The notes under the pieces are model-generated. The model searched no databases and was not told where the DNA came from. It was given only the letters and a program-made list of their open reading frames with translations. A DNA stretch of 64,000 nt from Aldrovandia affinis (Eukaryota; Chordata; Actinopteri; Notacanthiformes; Halosauridae): positions 248,001-312,000 of the forward strand of contig JAINUG010000208.1 in NCBI GenBank assembly GCA_029706075.1. Direction: 5' to 3'. Of the stretch, positions 1 through 11,914 are shown in pieces (position 1 is the first letter of the stretch; each line of letters opens with the position of its first letter). A program made the translations under genes and the position numbers.

Positions 1-1090
1 CTTCAAATCTTTTGAAATGTCTTTTAAATAAAAAACAGCATTTTACCTTGACCATTTTTGTGTCCCTAACACAAACAATTGCACAATGATCACTAACATC
101 ATTACAAAAAACACCAGTTGATGTGTATTTGTGTGGTGTGTTCGTTAAAATTAAATCTAGATCGAGTCGATCTATTTTGCACTTTGGGATTTAGTCTAGT
201 TGGGACATTAATGAGTTGCACAATATTCAAGGAATCACACAAATCTTTAAAACAATCTGAGGCCCGTGTAAGCCAGTCCCAATTGAGGTCACCTATGAGG
301 ATGAATTCTGCATCATTCAGTTTATGTAAAATATCTGAGAGTGAAGTAAGTGCATCCTTTGAGGCAGACGGAGGTCTATAGCAACCAACCACAGTAATAT
401 GGGAGTCCTTTGACATGCTCACGTTAATGGCAAGTAGCTCAAATTGTTTAGGTTTGGTAATAGACAAAGTTGCAGAGCTACTTAAATTGGAGCTGACATA
501 AACTGCGACTCCTCCGCCTTTACCTGTACGATCAGTTCTATAGACTTTATACCCAACAATAGATATTAGGTCATCCGTTATCGATTTATTGAGCCACGTT
601 TCAGATAAAACTATGATGTCAGCGTTTGTTGTATTTACCCAGATTTTAATCAAATCCAGTTTGGAGACAAGACTTCTGACATTTAAATGTAGGAAACTAC
701 CTTTAAGATCCGAAGGAGTCGGTAAACATTGCATAGCAATGCCGGGCCCAGGATTAGGTTGAACATTCCCAGATAACAATAACAAAAGCATAATAATGCA
801 TCGCAATTTCAATTTCAGTTTCGCAGCGGACGCGTTTTTCTCTGAAACAGCGTCGTCATCAACAAAGTGGGAGTCCTTTGAAACAATAAAATAGTCATTT
901 AAAAGCATTAGATTAACTTGCTTTTGGGACTGGTAAAACATGGATTGATTGGAGGGACTGATTGACTGATGAAACTGACAGGACGTTCTCGTCGGGGTGT
1001 TTGAGAATTGTCCGGAGTGTGACAAAATGAACTCGCTCACCTGACTTTGCCCATAAAGTCCATTTGATCCAGGATTTCACTGAATAAGCA
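1..1090 (-). mobile_element. APE-type LINE fragment: endonuclease region with 2A-like N terminus
   Basis: The minus-strand reading frame 1040-102 encodes an apurinic-like endonuclease of a non-LTR retrotransposon (CR1/L2/jockey group). Visible blocks are LNVRSL, LSETWLN, GGGVAVYV, GCYRPP and IGDLNWDWL. A hydrophobic run followed by SGNVQPNPGP lies upstream of the endonuclease, near codon 90-98; this resembles viral and LINE 2A translational-skipping peptides, which end in NPGP. The frame breaks near position 170, but the other frame continues the endonuclease C-terminal signature (LILTNTPHKY, then VSDHCAIV), so this is a decayed copy. The reverse transcriptase would lie beyond the left edge. 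The right boundary near 1090 abuts a Tc1 transposon. The exact LINE clade is uncertain. Confidence 0.8.
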
Positions 1091-2099
1091 ACACACATAT
1101 GAATAAATACATCTTTCTAGTACTGGGTAGGACCCCCCCTTTGCCCCCAGAACAGCCTGAATTCTTCGTGGCATGGATTCAACAAGGTGCTGGAAACATT
1201 CCTTACAGATTCTGGTCCATGTTGACATGATAGCATAACGCAGTTGCTGCAGATTTGTTGGCTACACATTCATGTTGCGAATCTCCCGTTCCACCACATC
1301 TCAAAGGTGCTCTATTGGACTGAGATCTTGTCACTGTGGAGGCCATTGGAGTACACTGAACTCATTGTCATGTTCGTGGAACCAACTTGAGATGACGTGT
1401 GCATTATCCTGCTGGAAGTAGCCATTAGAAGATGGGATAGGACCAGATGGAAGCAGATCATCGCAGCCTTATGTTCCTCAAGGAACGAAGAGGATTAACT
1501 AACTGAACTCATTGTCATGTTCGTGGAACCAGCTTGAGATGACGTTTGCTTTGTGACATGGTGCATTATCCTGCTGGAAGTAGCCATTAGAAGATGGGTA
1601 AACTGTGGCCATGCACATGGTCAGCATCAAGCCTCGGGTAGGCTGTGGCATTTAAACAATGCTCAGTTGGTATTACGGGGCCTAATGTGTGCCAAGAAAA
1701 CATTCCCCACACCATTACACCACCAGCCTGAACCGTTGACACAAGGCAGGATGGATGCATGGATTCATGTTGTTTACGCCAAATTCTGATCCTACCATCT
1801 GCATGTCGCAGCAGAAATCGAGTTTCGTCAAGGCAAGGCAAGTTTATTTATATAGCACATTTCATACAACAGTGGCAATTCAAAGTGCTTTACACAGAGC
1901 ATAAAAATACAGAATAAGGAGAATAAGTAAGAAAATACAAATAAATGTATATAGAATAAAAATGAGATATAAAAAGTAAAAGAGTAAAACAAAGTGCATT
2001 GCACATAAAAATAATTGGTAAGAAAATACAAATAGGTGTATATGTAATAAAATTAAGATATAAAGAGTAAAATAGTAAATCAAAGTGCTAGAATTTAAT

Positions 2100-5000
2100 C
2101 ATAGATACTGCAAAACATGAAGGTTTTAAGCCTGGTTTTGAATATATTTAGAGGCCTGTTTGAGTTCTTCAGGGAGTTTATTCCAGATGCATGAGGCAGA
2201 GTGACTAAAAGCTGCTTCACCATGTTTTGTTTTCACTCTTGGAGTGTTTAATAGACTGGTCTCAGATGACCTTAGGGGTCTAGCTGCAATGTAGGGTGAA
2301 AGGAGGTCTGATATGTATTTTGGCCCAAGACCATTTAGTGATTTATAAACAATTAGGAGTACTTTAAATTCAATTCTCTGACAGACTGGTAGCCAGTGTA
2401 GAGATCTGAGAATTGGTGTGATGTGTTCAAATTTTTAGTTTTAGTTAAGACTCTAGCAGCGGCATTTTGGACAAGCTGCAATTTTTAAACAGCCCCTTTA
2501 GTTAGGCCTGTCAGAAGACCATTACAATAATCAAGCCTACTCGAAATAAATGCATGGATGAGCTTTTCAAGATCTTGTTTAGACATGAAACCTCTAATTC
2601 TTGCTATGTTTTTCAGGTGATAGTAGGCTGATTTAGTTATTGAGTTTATGTGGCTGTTAAAATTTAGATCGGAGTCTAGAATTACACCAAGATTTCTGAC
2701 CTGGTTTTTAGTCTGAAGAGAGAGAGAATCAAGGTGGGCACTGACTTTCGATCTTTTGTCATGTGCACCGAAGACAATTATCTCAGTTTTCTCTTTGTTT
2801 AGCTGGAGAAAATTGTGTCTCATCCAGCTGTTTATCTGTTCAATGCATTTACAGAGATTGTCGATGGGACTATAGTCATTTGGTGAGAGGGCTATGTAAA
2901 TTTGAGTGTCATCTACATAGTTGTGGTAGGCAATTTTATACTTTTTTAAGATGTGTCCTAATGGAAGCATGTAGAGATTGAATAAAAGGGGGCCAAGGAT
3001 TGATCCTTGGGGAACTCCACACGTTATTTTAATTTGATCAGATACAAAGTTGTCAATGGAGACATAATAGTTTCTGTCCTGTAGGTAGGATCTAAACCAA
3101 TTTAAGACAGTACATGAAAGTCCAACCCAATTTTCTAGTCTGTCTATTAAAATGTTGTGGTCTATAGCAGGGGTGGCCAACCAGTCAGAGACTAAGAGCC
3201 ACATTTTTTACTGTGTTACCGCAAAGAGCCACATCACGGGGTGGGTGCTACACGCGAAATAAAACCGGACACCAGTTCATTTATTTCGCGGACCGGGGGG
3301 TAAGAGGAATAAAAAAAATTGCGCCCCTCCTAATTTTAAACCCGGTGCATGAAACCAGTCCGTAGTGCAAAAAAGGTTGGGGACCGCTGCCCTGTGTTTT
3401 TTTTCGTCTTCTGAAACTTTGCGAGCGGTGCGCGTTTGACGAAAATACCGTATTGAACTCAAGCGAAGCGAACACGCACATTAAAAAAAACAAAAACACA
3501 AACTTCGATATGAACGTAAGAGCCGCATGAAACCAGGCAAAGAGCCGCATGCGGCTCGGGAGCCGCGGGTTGGCCACCCCTGGTCTATAGTGTCAAAGGC
3601 AGCGCTAAGATCTAGTAATACTAAAACTGAAATTTTCCCGGAATCTGTATTTAAACGGATGTCATTTAAGACCTTGATAAGGGCTGTTTCAGTGCTATGT
3701 AAGGGGCGAAAACCTGATTGAAAGCTGTCAAAGAGGTCATTTAAGGTCAAATAGTTGCTAAATTGTTGGTAGACAATTTTTTCAATTATTTTACCTATGA
3801 AGGGTAAGTTTGATATGGGTCTGTAATTGTTTAGTAAAAGTGGGTCTAGGCTGCTCTTTTTTAATAAAGGCTTAATAACTGCAGTTTTCAAAGTTTCAGG
3901 GAAATGTCCTGATAAAAGGGAATTGTTGATTATTTGTATTAAATCACTCGCCAAGCAGCTAAAAACGTTTTTTAAAAAGCTCGTAGGTAGAACATCGAGG
4001 GCACAGGTAGATGGTTTAAGATGTGACATTATTTCATCAAGAGTCTTGTAGTCGATGGTGTTAAATTGTGTCATAGTTGTTATATTATCCTTATCTGGGA
4101 ATAAAGGTGACATATTTATTGTGCCTGACATAGAGGAGCTAATGACTTGTCTAATGCCTTCTATTTTAGTGCTAAAAAAGGATGCAAACTCATTGCATTT
4201 ACTAGTAGAGAGGAGTTCCTGAGCAATGGATGCTGGTGGATTTGTTAGCTTATCAACAGTGTTAAAAAGGATGCGCGCATTATTGATGTTATTATTTATG
4301 ATCTTAGAGAAAAAGAATTGTCTGGCGCTTCTTATTTCTGTATTGTACATTTGAAGATTCTCTTTATAGATATCATAATGGACCTGGAGATTTGATTTTC
4401 TACATCTGCGCTCTGCCTTACGACACTCCCTTTTTTGGGTCTTTACAGATGGAGCAGTTCTCCAGGGAGCTTTTTGCTTACCAGAGATGGATTTTACCCT
4501 AATAGGCGCAATAGCATCAATAGCTTTTGTGATTTTTGAGTTGAAATCCTGCAGAAGATCATTAACTGAGGATGAAATAGAAGTTGTAATGGGTGCCAAG
4601 GAGATGGCCTCCATAAACAGTGCATTAGTATTTTCATTGATATGTCATTTTGTAGTAGTTTCAGATATATTTTGAATAACAGGAGAAGTAGACATATCAA
4701 AGAATATGCAGGAACGGTCCGATAAGGCAATGTCAGTTACAATAACATTAAAAATGTTTAGACCTTTGGTGATAATAAGGTCCAGAATGTGACCTCGATT
4801 ATGAGTTGGAAGTTTCACATGTTGCTGAAGTCCAAAAACGTCCAACAAGACAGAGAGTTCTTTGGTTCTGTTGTCCTCAGAGTTATCTACATGAATATTA
4901 AAATCACCAGCAATGATTACGCAATCAAATTCAGTAGTAATAATGGAAAACAACTCAGCGAGTTCATTGAAAAAGATAGCAGAATACTGAGGTGGTCTAT

Positions 5001-5330
5001 ATAAAACTATTAAAAGAATTCGAGGGGAGCATTTAAAAATAGCTGAAAGATATTCAAATGATAAAAATTCTCCAAATGATATCTGCTTGCAATTAAAAAT
5101 ATCCCTAAAAAGGTGGCAATTCCACCTCCCTTTTTTGTGATCTAACAACGTCTAAGCTTCTAAAATTAGGAGGGGCTGACTCAATAAGGATCGGTGCCTT
5201 GCTTTCTTTGTCTAGCCACGTTTCAGTCACAAATAAGAAATCCAGTTCATAGGAGCTAATCACGTTGTTAATTAAAAAGACTTATTAGCTAAAGATCTAG
5301 CATTAAAAAGGGCTAGCTTAAGTTTTTTGT
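2100..5330 (-). pseudogene. L2 LINE ORF2: endonuclease and reverse transcriptase pseudogene
   Basis: Reading the minus strand, the endonuclease end is seen at about 5300-4645 (VTETWLD, VLYRPPQ, IAGDFNIHVD, HILDLIIT). The reverse transcriptase follows at 4614-3590 (NYRPISNLPF, FQSGFRPLHSTETAL, LLDLSAAFDTID). It resumes after the insertion at 3167-2485 with HNILIDRLE, ITCGVPQGSILGPLLFNLYM and the catalytic box YVDD in place of the usual YADD. The C-terminal tail continues in another frame to about 2100. At least three frame breaks are visible besides the MITE. Confidence 0.85.
3168..3582. mobile_element. hAT-type MITE inside the L2 reverse transcriptase
   Basis: The 415-bp element has perfect 15-bp terminal inverted repeats, CAGGGGTGGCCAACC, and is flanked by an 8-bp target duplication GTCTATAG at 3160-3167 and 3583-3590. 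It splits the LINE codons for FDTID|HNIL. Positions about 3283-3400 look like a second hAT-derived piece (GGTTGGGGACCGCTG), so the MITE may be composite. There is no coding capacity. Confidence 0.92.
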
Positions 5331-5449
5331 GGTTGGTCTCAATGCAGGTAGTAGAGTTGGGACTAAACGTGGGATGGCTGAAAGGTTAGCTAACTTCCTA
5401 CCATGTCTGAGATAAGATCTTCTGGTTCTGGTGCTTGAAATTACAGGGA

Positions 5450-7586
5450 TTATGGAAGTCTCACAGGGTCCCAGTGTGCTATCATAATAGTTATGTGTAG
5501 TTCCACTGGGTAGACCGGGACCCGATCTGTCTCACTTAGGGCATGGGGGGAGCACTGCCTGAGATGAGGATCGAAGGGCCCTGGAGGAGGGGAGAGGTGG
5601 AGCGGGTGCGCGTGCTTTTTTGCGCTGGCTAGGGTGGCTGAGTAGAAGGATAGGTGAACGGGGTAGACATGACGTTTTGGGTAGGGGATTTTTAAGCTGG
5701 GAATAGGGGGTGGGGTGAGGTTTAAGGCGTCTGGGGGGGGGGTGGGGGTTAGGGCAACTGGGGGTTGTTTGGGGAGAGAGAGGGGTGGACGGGGTGTGGA
5801 GGCGGCGTGCACTGGGGGTAAATTTGGTGATGGGGAGAGGTGCGGAGTCACTGTGGGGGTTTGAGGGAAGTTCTGCTTCATCCCTGATAGGATGGCTTGC
5901 TGTTTGAACAGTGGGCTGGCTGCACAGGTAAGTCCAGCGAGCACACGTTCCTCAAGTCTATTAGAGAAAGGAATATTATCAGCAGGAGGAGAGGAAAAAG
6001 AAGAGAGGAATATAGAAGGAGCGTCAGGGGAGGTGGGAGGGAGTACAGGAGAAGATGAATTGAGGGAGGAGGTGAGGCAGTGGGGGGAAGGAGAGGTGGG
6101 CGGTGTGGGATTAGGAGAGGAAGAGGGGGGAATTGATGAAGGGGGAGGAGGGAGGTGAGAAGAGATGGAAGAGATTTTGGGAGCGGGAGAAGAGCAGATG
6201 AGGGAGGAGGTGAGGCAAGGAGGGGGGGTGGTGGGAGGTGGGCGATTAGGAGAAGAAGAGGGGGGGAGTGATGAAGGGTGGGAGGGGGAGGGGAGGGGGG
6301 GGGAGAAAGGGGGTGAGAGAAGGCGATGTCCTTTGTCACGGAGTGGTCCTCAAGGTGAGTGCTGGAATCAGCAGGTGTCATCAGTGCATTATTTCTGTGT
6401 TCATGATAATATGACTGAGGCATAATTGGTATCTGGCGTAGATGGTGCAGGATGTGATCAGCGAAAGTTTGAGCACCGTCTCTATTTAAAATAAGTCCAG
6501 TGTGGTTTTGTTTGTTTCCAAAACAAGTCAAAATTGTTAATGAATGGAATGTTCTTTTTGATGCAATTTGTTTGCAACCATGTGTTGAAAGACAGTGTGC
6601 GGGAGAAAAGTTCACATTTTCCATTTGGAAATGGTCCGCTGATGATAAATTGTGTTTTTAGCGTGCGCAGGGTCTTAAAAAGTGCCTTACAGTCCTTCAT
6701 TAATTTCACTGATTGGTGTTTGGGAAAATCATTCATACCAGCATGTAACACAATACGATGAATTCTTTGGTGATTAGAGAGGAATGTCGGGAGAAGTTAA
6801 TCTATGTCAGAAATTGTTGCATCCGGTATACAGCGGGTTGTAGTATGGAAAACCTTCACTGACTTAATGGGTGCGTCACCGAGAAGGAGGGTGTGGATAT
6901 CCCTGTGGGTTCGTCGTGCAGGCTTCTGGTTGGTTGGGAGGGATTCGCGATGCAGCTTGGGGGTTGCAGTGTTTGTTTTCCAGGGCCTAGTGACGTCGCA
7001 AGGCTGGGGTGCGCCTTCACAAGCATTCATATCGCTTTCAGCACAGTTGTGCAGCGGCAAAAATGTATTACTTAATTAAATGGATGGAATGCATGGAATG
7101 TATGGCTGAGAGCGAGCGGCGAGAGGTTTAGCAGTTTGTTTGGCATTAGCATTGACGGCTAACTGGGTAGCTGGGAGACCACCGACAGCCACAGACTCTG
7201 GAGCTCTACGCCACCGTTCCGGACCGGGTTCCAGTACGACTCCGGACATCCGTCTACAGTTCCCATTGCCCATGCTCGGGAAGTCATCATGACTGTCTAG
7301 ACTCTAGATAGTAAGTGGCCTTGGCTAGCTTGTTATCTCTCATCAGGTTGGGCAGGCTTCGGCTGAGATGTAGCCTAGCATTGGCATCATGTTGGTTCTT
7401 ACCAGAATGTTCAGTTTGTCCATTCAGTATGTGTCCGCCGAGTCCGCTGAATCCAGGTGGATGAAATGGAAGTTTTGAGAGAAGGCAGGACTCGAGCTGA
7501 AGTATTTTCTCTTGTAGTGAAAAACATTTCTGACAAGAAGAGGGATCAGTAAAAGTTGCTACCTTGTTAGCTGCTAAGCTGAGCAT
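5450..7586 (-). pseudogene. L2 LINE ORF1 pseudogene with esterase-like domain and Pro-rich stretch
   Basis: Pieces of an ORF1 protein appear in several minus-strand frames. The N-terminal part (7586-7287) has a C-x2-C followed by a coiled-coil-like QEKILQLES segment. The block around 6890-6800 (LLGDAPIKSVKVFH) and the block 6751-6482 (MLHAGMNDF, ISGPFPNGK, FSRTLSFNTWL, INNFDLFW) resemble the SGNH esterase-like domain known in CR1/L2 ORF1 proteins. Between 6480 and 5450 the frame is a proline, serine and leucine rich low-complexity stretch, which appears on the plus strand as G-rich purine DNA. Frameshifts prevent a single reading frame. Confidence 0.65.
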
Positions 7587-8369
7587 GGCAGGCTAGCTGG
7601 CTGGTTAAAAGTTTCACCGCACGCAAAATCTGCCATATTAAAACCGATCCACAACTAAGCTAAACATAAAACAACAACTTGGATAAAACACGTAGATAAA
7701 ACTGTGAAAGAAAGTAGAAAATGGATATAGACTAAATAAAAAAGCTGCAGGAGCTCACAGAGACACGTCCTCAGCTGTTTAGGGGGAAAGAAGGACCAGG
7801 CAATGTTTTTCCAATCTTCAACTGTCCAGTTTTGGTGAGCCTGTGCCCACTGTAGCCTCACTTTCCTGTTCTTAGCTGACAGGAGTGGAACCCAGTGTGG
7901 TCCTCTGCTGCTGTAGCCCATCCACTTCAAGGTTTGACGTGTTGTGCATTCAGAGATGCTCTTCTGCATTCCACTGTTGTAACGTGTGGTTATTTGAGTT
8001 CCTGTTGCCTTCTGGCCATTCTCCTCTGACCTCTCTCATTAACGAGGCCTTTTTGCCCACAGAACTGCCGCTCACTGGATGTTTTTTTCTCTCTCGCACC
8101 ATTCTCTGTAAACAGAGACTGTTGTGCGTGAAAATCCCATGAGATAAGCAGTTTCTGAGATACCCTGTCTGGCACCAACAATCATTCCACGGTCAAAGTC
8201 ACTTAGGTCACATTTCTTCCCCATTCAGATTTTTGGTCTGAACAACAACTGAACCTCTTGACCATGGCATGCTTTTATGCATTGAGTTGCTGCCACATGA
8301 TTGGCTGATTAGATAATTGCATTAACGAGTGGTGTACAGGTGTACCTAATAAAGTGGCCACTGAGTGTA

Positions 8370-9230
8370 TATCAGAAAATTGCATATATTGTGTTATAAA
8401 TTGGGTTCTGTTTAGTTTTTTCCCGATTTCATTTTTTCCTGAGACACTGCAGACAAGACCCTGTTTTTTTGTTGCCCGTCAGTTATTTTGTTGGTTTCCA
8501 CAAAGTGACGATTTTGTTTTATTTGTATGAGGGGAAACGTAACAATTGTAAATTGTATTGTATAATAAAAGCATAATGTTTCATGTGTGAAAGTGGCCAA
8601 ACTAAACCGTATGCTCCTTATATTTTGTATTTAATGGTCATCTATATCAATCACTTTATGTATTTTGAAAGTGATCATTTTTACATGATAAAAATTGCTC
8701 AATTCAGTTTGGTCACCAGAGGGCAGTACAGACAAGCTGAATCCAGGTGAGCGCAGGAAGTAGCATTGCATGACATTCATTGAGCAGACGCTCTTATCCT
8801 GAGTGACTTTTAAAAAAATTAAAGGAAGGATAATTAACACTGAGAGCCAGTCAAGTGTATTGAGAAAAATCGATTTTACTGGAGTACTAAAATCAACTGT
8901 ACTGTTAGCATAGTCAACTATCCTGACAATTGTACTGTATTCAACATCGCATGTTGCACATGCACTAACTTCCCCAAATAAAATGCTTAAAGTGAGTGTC
9001 AAAACTTTTTAAATTGTCAACTAGAAAGTGGCCTATGGGTGAATTCCAAAACTCAAAGCTCTTTTCCGTATAATCTGAAATAGCCTCAGGCCCTATATCC
9101 AGCAATGCAAGATTTTCATTAGAAGGGATTATTTTTGAAAACTGCATTGCCATTACCACATGTTGATTAAGTGTATTTCCACAGTAGATAGTGTCCCATT
9201 TGACAAACGTATTGCTTTACGAAGGGATAC
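8370..9230. other. No gene seen; SINE tail scrap
   Basis: No exon or transposon coding sequence is recognisable. An antisense V-core SINE tail scrap (GCAGACGCTCTTATCCTGAG) lies near 8783-8802. Confidence 0.5.
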
Positions 9231-9281
9231 ACTAAGACTCAGCAAACTCATGTCGGCTTCCCTCCCCCCTCCCTGGGGTGG

Positions 9282-9383
9282 ACAGCCAATTGCCGACACT
9301 GGCGCAGCCAGTGGAATCGAACCCCAGTCGCAGTGGCCAGCGTCAAGAGTTGTAACTGCTAGACCACCTGGGCGGCCCTGTGT
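9282..9383 (-). repeat. tRNA-derived SINE head
   Basis: On the minus strand a tRNA-like segment carries an A-box-like GGTGGTCTAGCAGTTA and a perfect B box GGTTCGATTCC at tRNA spacing. Its first bases, GGGCCGCCC, are typical of fish tRNA-SINE heads. There is no intact acceptor stem, so it is a SINE relic and not a tRNA gene. Confidence 0.6.
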
Positions 9384-9419
9384 AAAGATTTTGATGCTTG
9401 TATAGACGTGCTACTGACT

Positions 9420-10600
9420 CCCAAAGACACCCTGTTAACAGATGTGAAATGACACGATCTCTGCCCGCCTATGCAAGGACCGCTTATGAGACTCAGGTCC
9501 ACGTGTCTTCGTCATAGTAACAAATTCTGATCGGGCCTATGGATTGCCTGCACACGATGGCAGGTGTGACGGTGGTGTTATGATGGCATGCAACATGACA
9601 CTACAGACATGTTGACCAATTTAAAAAAACTAAAAACACCTAGGTCCCTGAACTAATGTGGCTTGTGTGTGTCTATGTAAGTGCAGAAAACAATCATTCA
9701 GTTATAAAATACTTTTTTATTCATCTTAATACAACACATACTGAAAATAATCATAATGATAACAATAGATACACAGATTAATAAAAAGAATCAATGAATT
9801 TGATTGATTGATTTGATTGAAATGGATACATTTAGTTAATTAATTAATCAGCAATGGCTCTGCCCCCATGCCCCACCCTAGTGCCTCGCGCAACCTACTG
9901 TCACACGCTGCCAGGGCTGGTTAGTGTGAAATAGCCATAAAGGTGAGTCAGTATCACACTAACCTGCCCGTTGTGTCTACGCTGGGATGGGTCTACAGGA
10001 CCTGCCAGGCACCGCTCCCACTCTGAGCTGTTTTTGTATCAATAAAACTACTGCCTTCAAATCCATCAATGGATCCATCAATACCTACTAATAAAACAAT
10101 GGTCTTTTAAGCCTATTTTCACCTGGCAAACACCGCATTCTACTGGATGGGCATGGTAATGATATTCTTGATGCTGGTTTCATCCACTATTGCACAAATA
10201 TAGAACACTGTATAGTCAGGATTTTGATGGGAGTACTCCTTTAAAGTGCACTGTGGGGCACTGTCATGGTCAGGCACGGGCATGCCCTGCTTTAGGATGC
10301 TACAGAATCACACACTACCAGGTTTACGGATATAAGGATCAGTCCATAATGTTCTAAAAAGGCATTAGTAGAGAGCAGTGAGATTGTTCACCCTTGAGTC
10401 AAAACTGAAATAAAAATAAAATAAAAGCATTAAGGAACTTTTGTTACTAAAGGGGTCCTTTTGGTGAAATATTTATTGGCACTGAGTACCTTAAAGGTGA
10501 GCCCACCTGCGCACACACCACAGCACAGTGATGTCATATCACCAACAGAACCATCTGCATGGGATGAGCAGGGCTCATACTGATGTTTTTATATTTCTCC
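9420..10600. other. No gene seen, about 1.2 kb
   Basis: AT-rich sequence with no recognised exon, transposase or LINE domain. An ATTGATTGATT-like run occurs near 9800. Confidence 0.5.
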
Positions 10601-10616
10601 TTCAGTCTACACAAAC

Positions 10617-10641
10617 ACTCACACACACATGCACTGTCTCT

Positions 10642-10672
<31 letters not shown>

Positions 10673-10745
10673 TTACTCAAATACACTCAGTCACAAAGTC
10701 ATATAAGCACACACACACACAAACACATGCACATAGATATATGTC
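10617..10745. repeat. (CA)n microsatellite
   Basis: Interrupted CA/ACAT repeat. The Thr-His reading frames across it are artefacts. Confidence 0.95.
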
Positions 10746-11164
10746 TGAATATACATATCCATAAAATGATTATGAACATTAATACCAACAAACACAAGTT
10801 TCTTATGTGTCTTTAGTTCCATAATGGTTCTTAGTTCCACTTCAGATTAAAGAAGTAGCAATGTCATAGCAGTACATGGAAACAGGATGTCTGGCTCACA
10901 AAAGCTATAACATACCGTAATACACTCACATGTTATATAAATTATATCAATTGTTCCCTATAAGTGGCACTTCAAGTTCATTCTATCCAGCTCTAAGGTT
11001 GTACAGTTTCAAAATGTTACATTTTTTGAATTATTTTTCAACCCCAGATGAACATGATGTATGGGTAAATGTGTACAAAATGTGTAATATATATTGAATT
11101 TCCCAACCAATGCAAAACAAATAATATAGGTTATGATTTATATGTTAATGTAGCTGAATATCTA

Positions 11165-11275
11165 CCAAAGCTATCCAGGATGGGTGGGCTACTTGGGGAG
11201 GACTGCAACCTGCGACCATCTGGCCACAAGCCCTGTCCTCTCACCACTTCACCCCGCGTGCCCACTTTAAATGTG
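11165..11275 (-). repeat. Possible tRNA-SINE scrap
   Basis: The minus strand has GGTGAGAGGACAGGG followed by GGTCGCAGGTTGCAGTCC, which resemble diverged A and B boxes. Identification is tentative. Confidence 0.3.
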
Positions 11276-11769
11276 TGATACTTAATGTTTGAGGTTATAT
11301 TGAATCACTTTCTGAGTTACATACTACAGTTCAATATGACAAGCTGGATGGGCTGAATGGCTTATTATCATTCCAGTTTCTGCTCTCCTGTGCAGTGTTT
11401 TGACAGCCAGACTAGTGACAGAACCCCCTGGTGGACAGTGCTACATCTTCCCATTTGTCCTTCATTCTCTCACCGGAACAGAGAGCTCAGTGTTGTTAGA
11501 GCCTTACAAACTGGTGGGATCTGCCCACCTGTCAGCTAAACAGACACAAACTGGCTAAAATAATGATGACAAAACATACCGTCGTCGTCATCATCTTCAG
11601 TCGCCATCTTCATTGTTATCTTCATCTTACGATATTTCCTTTACGTTCCGTATTTATGTAACCACATTAAAATATCAAAGCTAAAAAAGGCAGCCTGCCT
11701 TGGCTAAGCAGATTCACAGAGGCAAATGGACGGACATATGGACAGGCACATGGATGGCCAGACGCACAA

Positions 11770-11914
11770 TCACTTCTCCTGGACGACGATGTCAACCACA
11801 CCATGCACCTGGGTGAGCTGCTCACAGTCCAGTGAGGCCACCAGCTTCCTGTTGCCAGGTAGAGAAGGGACGAATCGCTCCGTCAGAGTGACAGAGGAGT
11901 GACTGCCCACGTCA
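11770..11914 (-). CDS. tgm1: tgm1 coding exon 13 (last), C-terminal beta-barrel
   Basis: Acceptor TCTCAG at its upstream edge. It encodes the last strands of barrel 2 ([28 protein letters not shown]) and ends VVQEK with a TGA stop at 11772-11770. It aligns end to end with the human TGM1 C terminus but stops slightly earlier. Confidence 0.9.

Larger units (their letters stand above)
1836..7790 (-). mobile_element. Near full-length L2-type LINE, interrupted by a hAT MITE
   Basis: An L2 LINE runs on the minus strand with its 5' end near 7790 and its 3' UTR at about 1836-2100, the latter beginning with the common fish motif AAGGCAAGTTTATTTATATA on the plus strand. The order is ORF1 (about 7586-5450), then endonuclease and reverse transcriptase (about 5330-2100). 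The element sits inside a Tc1 transposon and is itself interrupted at 3168-3582. Several frameshifts and stops show it is inactive. Target-site duplications could not be resolved at the Tc1 junctions. Confidence 0.85.
1110..8369 (-). mobile_element. Tc1-like DNA transposon (transposase pseudogene) split by an L2 LINE
   Basis: Two blocks belong to one Tc1/mariner transposase read on the minus strand. The N-terminal half is at 7795-8369: helix-turn-helix region, SERQFCG, RGQRRMAR, GYSSRGPHWVPLLS, then the WTVEDWKNIAWS block. The C-terminal half is at 1110-1835: ETRFLLRHADGR, VMVWGMFSWHTLGP and the terminal LVESMPRR block. About 5.9 kb of L2 LINE lies between them, so the LINE inserted into the Tc1 copy. 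The right end shows the Tc1 terminal sequence with AATAAAGTGGCCACTGAGTG at about 8349-8368; the matching left terminal repeat is not recognisable. Near 1350-1440 and 1500-1605 a stretch is duplicated, and several frames are broken. The transposase is dead. Confidence 0.85.

Noticed and set aside
5892..6425. Plus-strand Gly/Glu-rich frames
   Set aside because: Shadows of the minus-strand L2 ORF1 low-complexity region.
9282..9383. Functional tRNA gene
   Set aside because: No proper acceptor stem and typical SINE sequence downstream.
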